A stretch of DNA of 64,000 nt from Alphaproteobacteria bacterium (GTDB lineage: Bacteria > Pseudomonadota > Alphaproteobacteria > GCA-016699305). The position numbers and the translations under genes were made by a program. The notes under the pieces are model-generated. The model was not told where the DNA came from. It did not search any database and worked only from the letters and a program-made list of their open reading frames with translations. Location: positions 1,922,001-1,986,000 of the forward strand of contig CP064970.1 of NCBI GenBank assembly GCA_016699305.1, written 5' to 3'. Position 1 is the first letter of the stretch, and each line of letters begins with the position of its first letter. This document shows positions 1-7,874 of this stretch, piece by piece.

Positions 1-740
1 GGATCGCGCGTCGCTTCGACGCCAAAGGCTAGGCGATATTTGGCGCGAAAGCTGGCGATGGTCTCCTCGTTCAGCGGCACTTCCGAGGCCATCATCAAAT
101 CCAGATGATCCAGGCTTTCCAGACTGCGCTGGCTGGCCGGATCGAAATGACGGATGGACTCGACCACGTCGTCAAAGAAATCCACGCGCGCGGCCTTGTC
201 GTGGTGCGGCGGGAAAACATCCACCAGACTGCCACGAACGGCATATTCCCCCGCCTCGCGCACCGTGGCCACGCGCCGATAGCCATGGGCCGCCAAAAAC
301 GCATGCAACGCTGTCCGCGAAGCAACACCAGGGGTCAAACGCAGACAGGATCGCGCCACCATCTGCGGCGGCGGCAAGCGTTGCAGCAGGGCCGCCGGCG
401 TGGTCAACACCACGCGCGGCATGTCGAAACCGGCGGATAGATCATGGAGCGCGGCCAAACGCGCGGCCATCACATCGGGTTGGGGGGAGGCGCGGTCATA
501 GGGCAGGCAGTCCCAAGCCGGGAACACCAGAACCTCGATATCCGGCGCAAAGAAAGCCAGACATGCGCGCAAAGAATCCACGCGCCAATCATCGGCGGCG
601 ATATGCAATACGCCATCAGACCCGGCCAAGCGCGCCAAATCGGCCAGCAAACGGGCATCATGTCCTTCGGGCGCACCGGCCAGAGTCTGCGCCTGTGTCC
701 AGGAATCCAAAGGGGGCCATGAGATCAATGTCTGGGGCAT
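1..740 (-). CDS. mfd: Transcription-repair coupling factor Mfd, N-terminal part (3' end outside window)
   Basis: Mfd removes RNA polymerase stalled at DNA lesions and recruits UvrA. Only about the first 246 codons are visible, running off the left edge with no stop. They match the UvrB-like N-terminal module: a strand-rich opening, then the family signature FPAWDCLPYDRASP near residues 73-86, and later a GEYAVRGSLVDVFPP segment typical of the UvrB/Mfd fold. The helicase motor would lie beyond position 1. The ATG at 740 starts 6 bases after the stop of the upstream membrane-protein gene, so the two are probably co-transcribed. The family call is very secure; completeness cannot be judged. Confidence 0.93.
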   Translation of the reverse strand, partial: MPQTLISWPPLDSWTQAQTLAGAPEGHDARLLADLARLAGSDGVLHIAADDWRVDSLRACLAFFAPDIEVLVFPAWDCLPYDRASPQPDVMAARLAALHDLSAGFDMPRVVLTTPAALLQRLPPPQMVARSCLRLTPGVASRTALHAFLAAHGYRRVATVREAGEYAVRGSLVDVFPPHHDKAARVDFFDDVVESIRHFDPASQRSLESLDHLDLMMASEVPLNEETIASFRAKYRLAFGVEATRD

Positions 741-746
741 GGTCGC

Positions 747-2657
747 TTATAGACGATCTTTGACGACCTCGAAAAGAACCATGCCGCTTTCTGGCGGCAG
801 AGACATGGGCTGCAGCCATTCGGGCACGTCAAGGGCCACAAGCCCCGAACGCTGCATCACCTGTTGCAAAGCCAAAGGCGTCTGCGCCCAATGCGTCGGC
901 AGTTTCGTATAGGTCAGGCGTTTTTCCAAACTATTGTCGTTCTGGCCCATCGGAATAGTCACCGCCCCCGCACACAAGGCCACAATATCCACACCGCGCT
1001 GGCGCATGATCTGACGCGCCCGATTGTCTTGATCGGGCGTGCCCATTAACGCCAGCAGGGCGTCTCTATTGCCCTCGACATTGCGATGATAGGGGGCGGC
1101 CAACACGCTATGGCGCGTGCGAAACAGCAATTCAGGACCCAGATCAATATTCGCCAGGATCAACCGAGAACGATCCCCCATGCCTCGCGGATCATTCAGC
1201 ACCAGCGCCAATGCGTCCACCGAACATGCCGGCGCAACCGTCTTGGGCGGCGGCAAAATAGCCGAGAGCAGCGCGCGCGGAGGCATCACCACCAATACGG
1301 GCGAAAGCGCGGCCACCATCCCCACCTTAAAGGCCAAGAGTTGCCCTGATGACAAGGCCAGACGATCGCCTAAGCGAGCGAAAGTCTGCAAAGCCAGCGC
1401 GAAAGGCAAAATGGCAAAGAATTGCGCAAAAGCCGTAAAGCGCGACTGATAGGCCATGGCACAGATCATGCCGATGATCAGCGGCACACCCATAATAACC
1501 AATGCCGCTAGATCGGGCGCTTGTCGCCCAGGTTGTTTCCAAGCCTTTGCCCCCCGCCAGATCAAGATGATCAACGCCACAGGCACGGCCAGATTCGCAG
1601 TCGCGGAGGTGATGTGATCGAATGCGAGGATTAACCCATCTCCCCGCATCAGCATCGCCCATGGCGAGGTCACCTCATTGATTCGGCTGAGCCAATATCT
1701 GGCCAGCAATGGGTCTAATCCCGCAAAAGGGTCGCGGAAGAAAGCCGGGAACGCTGCCGCCAGCATCGCCAGCAATCCGCAGCCCAATCCGCTCGTCACG
1801 ACCAGTCGCGCGCGCCAGCTCCAGCCCCATCGAGATCCGATAGCCAGAAGCGCCGTGACCAATAAGGCCGCCCATAATCCCGCGATCACCGGCAGGCACA
1901 GCACGTCCAAGCCGCCGGTCCAACCATAGATCGGCACAAACTGCGTTCGCCAAATCGCGCACGCTGCCAAGAACAGAGTCAAAGCCCAGATCAATCCCGC
2001 CGAGGCCATCAAGCGCCCGCGCCATAGCATCAAGCCGCCCAGAATGACCAATGCCACCGCCGCCCAGGGCAGGACCTCCAGGCTCTCCCACAACCCCATG
2101 GCCAGCGCTAACCCGCCCGCCACGGCCCAACCCCAAGCGTGAGGACGAGCCGCCAGACGCAACAACGCCGCGAAGGCCACGGCCAACATGATCAAACTGA
2201 ATGAATGATGATCCACCCGCCCGGGCTGGAACTGGAAGATCGTGCTGCGCATCGAGATCAGGGCCAAAGCCACATAGAGCAACGAGGGCGTACCCGGAAA
2301 GTTCCGCCGCATACGGTCCAGCATCGCCAGCAGGATCAACAGCATCAATAAAGGCACAACCGTCATGGCGACGCGCAACGGGTCGAGATGTCCGGGCAGA
2401 TGCTCGACCACCGTCATGACACCCGCTATGGCAATATCCGGCAAGCGGCCCCAATGTCCGCGCACGCCTTCGGGCGGGTTCAGCCGTGGTTCGCGCATAT
2501 CGGACCAGTCTTGCCCCGCGCGCCACCGTTCCACCTGGACCAGACGCATATAGTCGTCGGTATTGACAAGCTTAAGGTGCAGCACGCCTTGATAGGCGTC
2601 CCAAAATGCCGATGCCGCCAGCAGCACCAGGACCATGCTCAGCAGCCAAGGCCGCAT
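747..2657 (-). CDS. GT-C-like multi-pass membrane protein (oligosaccharyltransferase-like)
   Basis: About 636 residues with a dozen or so hydrophobic segments, followed by a soluble C-terminal part of about 170 residues. After the first membrane segment comes an NTDDYMR motif (Asp34-Asp35), and near residue 150 a GRVDHH motif. This layout, acidic pair in the first periplasmic loop then DHH, resembles GT-C glycosyltransferases of the STT3/PglB type, which use lipid-linked sugars. Acceptor and donor are unknown. I chose the ATG at 2657, preceded by a G-rich ribosome site; an in-frame TTG at 2717 overlapping the mreB stop is the alternative and would add 20 residues. It sits between mreB and mfd on the same strand. 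Confidence 0.6.
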   Translation of the reverse strand: MRPWLLSMVLVLLAASAFWDAYQGVLHLKLVNTDDYMRLVQVERWRAGQDWSDMREPRLNPPEGVRGHWGRLPDIAIAGVMTVVEHLPGHLDPLRVAMTVVPLLMLLILLAMLDRMRRNFPGTPSLLYVALALISMRSTIFQFQPGRVDHHSFSLIMLAVAFAALLRLAARPHAWGWAVAGGLALAMGLWESLEVLPWAAVALVILGGLMLWRGRLMASAGLIWALTLFLAACAIWRTQFVPIYGWTGGLDVLCLPVIAGLWAALLVTALLAIGSRWGWSWRARLVVTSGLGCGLLAMLAAAFPAFFRDPFAGLDPLLARYWLSRINEVTSPWAMLMRGDGLILAFDHITSATANLAVPVALIILIWRGAKAWKQPGRQAPDLAALVIMGVPLIIGMICAMAYQSRFTAFAQFFAILPFALALQTFARLGDRLALSSGQLLAFKVGMVAALSPVLVVMPPRALLSAILPPPKTVAPACSVDALALVLNDPRGMGDRSRLILANIDLGPELLFRTRHSVLAAPYHRNVEGNRDALLALMGTPDQDNRARQIMRQRGVDIVALCAGAVTIPMGQNDNSLEKRLTYTKLPTHWAQTPLALQQVMQRSGLVALDVPEWLQPMSLPPESGMVLFEVVKDRL

Positions 2658-2713
2658 CGCATGCCCCCAAGAATCGCCCTTTTCCAAAGACCGCCGCCTT
2701 ATCACCTGTTGAG

Positions 2714-3841
2714 TCAATAATGGGCCACAAGCAGATTGCTTAACGTGTCCATCTCCTCCAAGGCGCGGCCCGTGCCCAAGGCCACACAGTGCAAGGGATT
2801 TTCAGCCACCGAGACCGGAAGCCCCGTGGCGTGGCGCAGCACATAATCCAGCTTACGCAGCAAGGCCCCGCCGCCGGTCAGAACGATGCCGCGCTCGACG
2901 ATGTCGGCGGCCAGTTCGGGCGCCGTGTTCTCCAGTGCCACCTTGACCGCTTCCAAGATGGCGCTGACCGGCTCGGTCAAGCTTTCGGCCACTTGGCGTT
3001 CGCTGATACTGATTTCCTTGGGCACGCCATTGGTCAAGTCGCGGCCCTTGATCTGCATCACGCGGCCCTCGCCTTCCTCGGGCGCGCAGGCGCAGCCGAT
3101 TTCCTTCTTGATGCGCTCGGCCGAGCTTTCGCCCACCAGCAGATTGTGATAGCGGCGGATATAATTGACGATCGCCTCGTCCATCTTGTCGCCGCCCACG
3201 CGCACCGAACGCGCATAGACGATACCGCCCAAGGACAACACGGCGACTTCCGTCGTGCCGCCGCCGATATCCACGACCATCGAGCCGGTCGGCTCGGTCA
3301 CCGGCAATCCCGCGCCGATCGCGGCGGCCATCGGTTCTTCAATCAAGAAGACGCGCCGCGCGCCGGCGGACTCCGCCGATTCTTGAATGGCGCGACGTTC
3401 CACCGCCGTCGAACCGGACGGCACACACACGATGATTTGTGGATTGGCAAAACTGCGGCGATTATGGACCTTGCGGATGAAGTGCTTGATCATCTCTTCC
3501 GCGACCTCGAAATCGGCGATCACGCCGTCGCGCAAGGGACGAATGGCCTGAATATTGCCCGGCGTGCGGCCCAGCATTTGCTTGGCCTCTTCGCCCACCG
3601 CCAGCACCTGGCGCTTGCCGCGTACCTGGGCAATGGCCACCACGGAAGGCTCGTTCAGGACGATTCCCCGTCCCTTCACATAGACGAGAGTATTGGCCGT
3701 ACCCAGGTCAATCCCCATATCCGCCGACAACCATCCCATGATTTTGTTCATCATTCCCAGCATCGCGTCCGCCTGTTCTGCCTGTTGAAATCCTTGGTCC
3801 GCTTTGCTTAGCGCACCTTCAGGTTTTTTTCTAGTCGCCAT
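2714..3841 (-). CDS. mreB: Rod-shape-determining actin homologue MreB
   Basis: A bacterial actin that forms membrane-bound filaments guiding lateral wall synthesis. The phosphate-1 loop DLGTANTLVYVKG starts near residue 45, phosphate-2 reads VDIGGGTTEVAV near 190, and the adenosine motif GGGALLRKLD lies near 320. It has about 375 residues from the ATG at 3841; a TTG three codons earlier (3850) is possible. The first 30 or so residues are an unusual polar extension, because most MreB proteins begin close to the MMNKIMGW segment (Met codons at 3763-3751). If translation starts there, the length is the usual ~345. mreC/mreD are not adjacent; the next gene downstream is the GT-C-like protein. Confidence 0.95.
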   Translation of the reverse strand: MATRKKPEGALSKADQGFQQAEQADAMLGMMNKIMGWLSADMGIDLGTANTLVYVKGRGIVLNEPSVVAIAQVRGKRQVLAVGEEAKQMLGRTPGNIQAIRPLRDGVIADFEVAEEMIKHFIRKVHNRRSFANPQIIVCVPSGSTAVERRAIQESAESAGARRVFLIEEPMAAAIGAGLPVTEPTGSMVVDIGGGTTEVAVLSLGGIVYARSVRVGGDKMDEAIVNYIRRYHNLLVGESSAERIKKEIGCACAPEEGEGRVMQIKGRDLTNGVPKEISISERQVAESLTEPVSAILEAVKVALENTAPELAADIVERGIVLTGGGALLRKLDYVLRHATGLPVSVAENPLHCVALGTGRALEEMDTLSNLLVAHY

Positions 3842-3983
3842 CCGTCCCAAGAGACGAGAAGCCAGTGATGGCCATATCTGTCACAATCATGCAACAGCTT
3901 GACGTTCGTTGATTATGGTTCCATTATCACAACGGATTGCCTCTTGCGGAGGTTGCGTGAGCCGTCACACAATAGCGACGAAT

Positions 3984-4007
3984 CAACCCCGGCCCCGGTT
4001 GTTTTTT
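3984..4007 (+). terminator. GC hairpin followed by six T, 30 bases before the MarR-like start
   Basis: CAACC at 3984-3988 pairs with GGTTG at 3997-4001 around a C/G-rich centre, followed directly by six T (4002-4007). This is the form of an intrinsic terminator on the plus strand. No plus-strand gene precedes it, so it would act inside the leader of the regulator gene or block stray transcription from the mreB promoter region. Confidence 0.45.
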
Positions 4008-4036
4008 GGGCCGATCTAAACTGAGGAGGATGACCT

Positions 4037-4456
4037 GTGAGCAATGACCTTCGTTCCTTGGAAACCTGGCGCGCCGTTCAAGTCGCCAGCGTACGGAGCG
4101 ACATGCCCGACCTGTCGTCGCGTCAATTGGCCCTGCTGCTCAACGTGTACTTGCTGGACAAGCCGCACACGGTGCGCCAGTTGGCCAAGGACCTGAACGT
4201 ATCCAAGCCTGCCATCAGCCGCGCGCTGGATCGCTTGGGTGCATTAGGGTTTGTGCGTCGGCGCCGTGATGAGCATGATCGTCGTAGTGTGCTGGTTCAG
4301 CGCACGATGAAAGGCTTTCAATACCTGACCGATTTCTCGCAAATGGTCGAGGATGCCGAGCAGACGACCCGAACAGCCCCTCCCATCACGTTGGAGTGGC
4401 TGCGCGGTATTGCCGAACACGACGAAGCAGAGAGCCGTCGCGCCGCCGCCGCTTGA
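4037..4456 (+). CDS. MarR-family winged-helix transcriptional regulator
   Basis: A 139-residue protein. Residues ~30-85 form a MarR-type winged helix: LSSRQLALLLNVYLL, then VRQLAKDLNVSKPAISRALDRL as the recognition helix-turn-helix and GFVRRRRDEHDRRS as the wing with the conserved DxRxx(S). The GTG start at 4037 is supported by AGGAGGA ending 7 bases upstream; a nearer ATG at 4030 opens only a five-codon frame. It is divergent from mreB across about 190 bases, so control of itself or of nearby genes is possible, but no operator was recognised. The C-terminal 35 residues are Thr/Pro- and Ala-rich and probably unstructured. Confidence 0.85.
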   Translation: MSNDLRSLETWRAVQVASVRSDMPDLSSRQLALLLNVYLLDKPHTVRQLAKDLNVSKPAISRALDRLGALGFVRRRRDEHDRRSVLVQRTMKGFQYLTDFSQMVEDAEQTTRTAPPITLEWLRGIAEHDEAESRRAAAA

Positions 4457-4497
4457 TCTTGGGTTCCCTTGCGGGGTTCAGGTTCTGCCTATCCATG

Positions 4498-4527
4498 CGG
4501 GCGCCCGTTCATTCGTGCGCCCGTTTT
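4498..4527 (+). terminator. Probable intrinsic terminator of the MarR-like gene
   Basis: A 7-bp stem CGGGCGC (4498-4504) / GCGCCCG (4517-4523) with a 12-base loop, followed by TTTT, 42 bases after the MarR-like stop codon. Confidence 0.6.
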
Positions 4528-4650
4528 GGTATGGGTAGCGGAAAATTGGACAGCGGAGAGATGCTTCGCGTATTCTGGCGCGAATCACACAGTCGGAATG
4601 GCCAGTGATAATGAGGCCCTAATTAGGCTCTTAAAAGGAGTGTTGTCCTC

Positions 4651-5532
4651 ATGACAAGGTCGGTCTTTGGTAGCCTCGTGGCTCTGGCTTTTCTTAGCGT
4701 TATAGCCTTACCCGATCTCGGTCAGGCACAAACTCTGCCGCCGTCTTTGGATTCTACCGCCCGCATAGCAGCCCCCGCTTCCTCCTCGACTCAGGCCCTG
4801 CCTGACGAGACAACGGCCCTGTTGTCTAAGGACCCGCCGCCGCTTTCCGCCCCGCAAGACCATCATTCTGCCGATGGGCAGAAAAAGGTGGGCGCGCCCG
4901 ATATTCAATTCGGGTTTACGCCCAAGACTTCCGCCGCACCCGCATCTGGAAAGATGACCGTCCAGACGGCCCGCTCTAAGAAATCAACTGCCAAAAAGGC
5001 CCATAAGTCCAAGCGCGGCAAGGTAACCCGGGCACGTAAATCGGCCCAAAAGGGATTTACCCCTTATCGAAATCACAAAGGCGAAGCCAAACAGATACCC
5101 TATAAGACTCCTTTGCCCGATCCCTTGATGCCGGGTGTGCCTGTGGAAGTGACCGTGCGCACGGTGTTGCAGCAATGGGGCAAAACCTATGACGAAAAAG
5201 CCGTTTCCACTCAGACCTATCACCTTCCGGTTGAAGACGTGATCGTGTTTTCGATGGCAACAAATGATCCGGCTTGCCCATTGGAATATTTCATTATGTC
5301 CTCGATCAACGGCCAAGCCTATACGCCCGCGCGGCGCATCGGCAATTGTGCCGGCAGCTACGGCTTCGATATCCGCAACGGCGTGCTGTATCTGATCTTT
5401 CCCCAAGCCGATAGGCGCGTCGAATTCGCCGATCAATGGCGCTATACGCACGGCGTGCCGCAAAAGATTCAACCCTGCTTGGATCCGCCTACAAGTGTTC
5501 AGCCGCCCGAACATCCGCGATGTCGCGGGTAA
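4651..5532 (+). CDS. Secreted protein of unknown function with a lysine/arginine-rich linker
   Basis: 293 residues. Residues 1-26 are a Sec signal peptide (hydrophobic LVALAFLSVIALP core, likely cut after GQA). Residues 30-95 are Pro/Ser/Ala-rich, 105-140 are strongly basic (SKKSTAKKAHKSKRGK), and 150-293 look folded. The folded part has four cysteines (CPLEYF, GNCAGS, PCLD, RCRG) that could form disulfides in the periplasm. AAAAGGAG precedes the ATG. I do not recognise the family. The gene overlaps the end of ribF tail-to-tail by 44 bases. Regulation is not apparent. Confidence 0.75.
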   Translation: MTRSVFGSLVALAFLSVIALPDLGQAQTLPPSLDSTARIAAPASSSTQALPDETTALLSKDPPPLSAPQDHHSADGQKKVGAPDIQFGFTPKTSAAPASGKMTVQTARSKKSTAKKAHKSKRGKVTRARKSAQKGFTPYRNHKGEAKQIPYKTPLPDPLMPGVPVEVTVRTVLQQWGKTYDEKAVSTQTYHLPVEDVIVFSMATNDPACPLEYFIMSSINGQAYTPARRIGNCAGSYGFDIRNGVLYLIFPQADRRVEFADQWRYTHGVPQKIQPCLDPPTSVQPPEHPRCRG

Positions 5533-6418
5533 TCTGATCGCGCAGTGCCTCAAGATTGGGAAAACGCTTTTCATCGCGCACAAAGCGCCGCAAGGCCACA
5601 CGGATGGATCGTCCGTAAATATCTAAGTCGTGACCGAAGATATGCGTCTCAAGCAGATCGTGGCTGCCACCCACGGTTGGTCGCGTGCCCAGATTGGCGA
5701 TACCTGAATAATCCGCCGTCTTATCCTCGACCTCCAAGGTGACGGTGACGGCATAAACGCCCCGTCTTGGGCGCAATTCCTGATCCAATCTCACATTGGC
5801 CGTCGGCACACCTATCTGATGCCCCAGACGATTCCCCGAAATCACCGTTCCTTCAAGGCTCCAGAACCTCCCCAAAGCGCACGCCGCATCCTCGGGCCTG
5901 CCTTGGCGTAATGCTTGACGAATGGCGCTGGCTGACCATTCCGCGTCATGGCCGCTCTGGCGTGAGATGACCTGCACACGATCCGGCCCCAGCATCTGGC
6001 GCAACAATTCCACATCACCCATCTGCCCATGGCCAAAAGCAAAGCCCTCGCCCACGACAACCCGCCCAGCGCCTAACGCTTGATCCAAAACATCTGCGAC
6101 AAAACGCCGCGCCGACAGAGTTGCCAGGCTCGTGGTGAATTCGAGGCATACGCACACATCAATCTTTTCCGCCGCCAACAGCCGAGCCTTAACCGGCCAA
6201 GGCGTCAATCGGAAAGGCTCTCCATTCGCATGTAGAACGCTGCGGGGATGTGGTTCGAAAGTTAAGGCCACAAAAGACCGTTTTTCCACCGCGGCCAAGT
6301 CTCGCGCTTGAGCCAAGAGATAACGGTGCCCCATATGCACGCCGTCAAAATTTCCTACCACCACCACGGCATCGCGGTGATGTGTCGGAAAATCGTTGAA
6401 GTTGGTTAGCGTTTGCAT
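5489..6418 (-). CDS. ribF: Bifunctional riboflavin kinase / FAD synthetase
   Basis: Converts riboflavin to FMN and then FAD in the cytoplasm. The N-terminal adenylyltransferase domain (residues ~1-180) shows GNFDGVHMGH at ~22-31, where His28 and His31 are the nucleotidyltransferase pair, and the SASAIRQAL form of the ISSTxxR motif at ~163. The riboflavin-kinase domain follows with GNRLGHQIGVPTANV near 195-210 and NLGTRPTVGG near 243. At 309 residues it has the usual length. In many alphaproteobacteria ribF is next to ileS/lspA; here it stands alone on the minus strand. Its 3' end overlaps the secreted-protein gene on the other strand. Confidence 0.96.
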   Translation of the reverse strand: MQTLTNFNDFPTHHRDAVVVVGNFDGVHMGHRYLLAQARDLAAVEKRSFVALTFEPHPRSVLHANGEPFRLTPWPVKARLLAAEKIDVCVCLEFTTSLATLSARRFVADVLDQALGAGRVVVGEGFAFGHGQMGDVELLRQMLGPDRVQVISRQSGHDAEWSASAIRQALRQGRPEDAACALGRFWSLEGTVISGNRLGHQIGVPTANVRLDQELRPRRGVYAVTVTLEVEDKTADYSGIANLGTRPTVGGSHDLLETHIFGHDLDIYGRSIRVALRRFVRDEKRFPNLEALRDQITRDIADVRAAEHL

Positions 6419-6521
6419 ATTTCCTCAATTCCATGGGCTAAGAGCCATATATCCCGATCTTTTCCCGTGCCTTGGGCTATAGACGCTTCCCGTCCCCGCC
6501 TCAAGATCAGAAGATTAGGGC

Positions 6522-6578
6522 TGTGGATAGAATAAAGGTGTGTGGATAAAATCGTGTGGGGCATTAACGGGGTTTTAG
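6522..6578. promoter_or_regulatory. Two DnaA-box-like 9-mers next to a CtrA-like site
   Basis: TGTGGATAG at 6522-6530 (one mismatch) and TGTGGATAA at 6541-6549 (a perfect complement of the DnaA box TTATCCACA) lie 19 bases apart in the same orientation. Downstream, TTAA-N7-TTAG at 6564-6578 is one base from the CtrA consensus TTAA-N7-TTAA. They occupy the 234-base gap between ribF and the small plus-strand gene at 6653. The motifs are seen directly; function as a DnaA/CtrA-controlled promoter or replication-linked site is inference. Confidence 0.4.
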
Positions 6579-6652
6579 GGTGTCTGCTTCATGATGATCC
6601 TCGTCGCGGCTGATAGGGAAAACAACCCGCAGCATCATTCAAGGAGGGGGCA

Positions 6653-6925
6653 ATGGCACAAGAATTCGGAATTCTCGAAGCGTCCTGCGGCAAGAGCTCG
6701 GTTCAGGAGACCCTGGAACGCCTCGTGGCCATGACCATCCAAACCAACTTAGTTGCGCTGGACAAGACGGTACATGCCGTCCGCCGCGCCGATCCCGATT
6801 ACGCCCTGGCCGCCGCGCGCGTCAGCGGCATCCGCGAGCGTCTGTTGCGCGCGGTATGGGAAGTGGGCGAGACCCTGCGTGAAAAACAGCGTTTCGACGC
6901 CGCCCGCGCCAAAGACCAAGCATAA
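6653..6925 (+). CDS. Small soluble protein of unknown function
   Basis: 90 residues, predicted almost wholly helical: VQETLERLVAMTIQTNLVALDKTVHAVRR and a second helix IRERLLRAVWEVGETLREKQRF. AAGGAGGGGG upstream of the ATG is a strong ribosome site, and codon use matches neighbouring core genes, so it is probably real. No signal peptide or membrane segment. I do not recognise the family. Possible DnaA and CtrA boxes lie 75-130 bases upstream, which would make cell-cycle-linked expression plausible if they are real. Confidence 0.65.
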   Translation: MAQEFGILEASCGKSSVQETLERLVAMTIQTNLVALDKTVHAVRRADPDYALAAARVSGIRERLLRAVWEVGETLREKQRFDAARAKDQA

Positions 6926-6954
6926 CCCCCAGCCCCTTGCGCCCACCCGTCACA

Positions 6955-7374
6955 TTACGACAGTGATCCATCCGACATCGCGTTGATGAACGCCCAGTGC
7001 TGGGCCGTCAGCGGCACGACGGACAGGCGGGACTGACGCAATAATGACAAATCCGCCAGAGCCGGAGCCAAGCGCATCTGCGCCAAGGTAACCGGCCTGG
7101 CCATAGGCCCCACCGGCACCACATCCACGGCCACAAAGCGCCCAGTGGTATCCGTGGGGTCGGGATAGGCCGTTTGCACGATCTTAACCTTACCCACGAT
7201 CTGCCTTTCCTTAACCGAATGGTAAAAGAACGCCAGATCGCCCAGATGCATCTGGCGCAAATTCCGCGCGGCCTGATAATTGCGCACACCATCCCATGGC
7301 GTGCGACCTTCCTCACGCAGCTTTTGCCATGAAAAAGCTTCGGGTTCGGATTTAAGCAGCCAATAAGCAGTCAT
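6955..7374 (-). CDS. EVE-domain protein
   Basis: 139 residues spanning one EVE domain (PUA-like fold that binds modified bases in RNA or DNA). Visible marks are the opening YWLLKSEPEAFSW, then TPWDGVRNYQAARNLRQM, the GDLAFFYHS strand and ...IVGKVKIVQTAYPDPT. These correspond to the typical WLxKSEP, W(D/E)GVRNYQARN and GDxxxFYHS blocks. Bacterial EVE proteins of this size are often stand-alone with an unclear role. It is convergent with the small gene at 6653 (29-base gap) and followed upstream by two tRNA genes on the same strand. Confidence 0.9.
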   Translation of the reverse strand: MTAYWLLKSEPEAFSWQKLREEGRTPWDGVRNYQAARNLRQMHLGDLAFFYHSVKERQIVGKVKIVQTAYPDPTDTTGRFVAVDVVPVGPMARPVTLAQMRLAPALADLSLLRQSRLSVVPLTAQHWAFINAMSDGSLS

Positions 7375-7570
7375 CGATTTGTCCTCTTAGCGCCTATACG
7401 TCCGGAGCGGTTGCCTGCCACCGGAGCGAAGAAACGTTAAACACGGTCGGAGCAATTGGTACAATCAGCAGTACATTTAAGCCACAGCGCATTTCTCCAG
7501 CTTATACGATCAGCTTCTGGGTTTAGCATGACAAATAGTCACATTTTGGCAAATGGGTCTGGAGAGAAAA

Positions 7571-7646
<76 letters not shown>

Positions 7647-7731
7647 TTACCGCGAGACCGCGTCCGCCTTGTATAGGCAAGACGCGCGCGACTGTCTAGA
7701 GGGAAGTATATCTTCAAGATTTATACGTTTC

Positions 7732-7805
7732 TGGAGCGGGTGAGGGGAATCGAACCCCCGTAGCCAGCTTGGAAGGCTGGTGCTCTACCATTGAGCTACA
7801 CCCGC
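7732..7805 (-). tRNA. tRNA-Gly (TCC)
   Basis: 74 bases with encoded CCA. The acceptor GCGGGTG pairs with CACCCGC, the anticodon loop CTTCCAA gives TCC, and the T-arm GGGGGTTCGATTCCCCT is intact. It lies 85 bases upstream of tRNA-Phe on the same strand, so the two may share a transcript, and is divergent from coaD. Confidence 0.97.
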
Positions 7806-7874
7806 GCGCCAGAAACCGTTAGGATCGGATGGCGGTCGCGATTCTGCGGCATGTCGGGATGAAAGGCAAGCGAA

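Noticed and set aside
747..2657. AcrB/AcrD/AcrF-type efflux pump
   Set aside because: Proteins of this layout are sometimes labelled so, but the chain is too short for RND pumps and lacks their duplicated 12-helix/porter structure.
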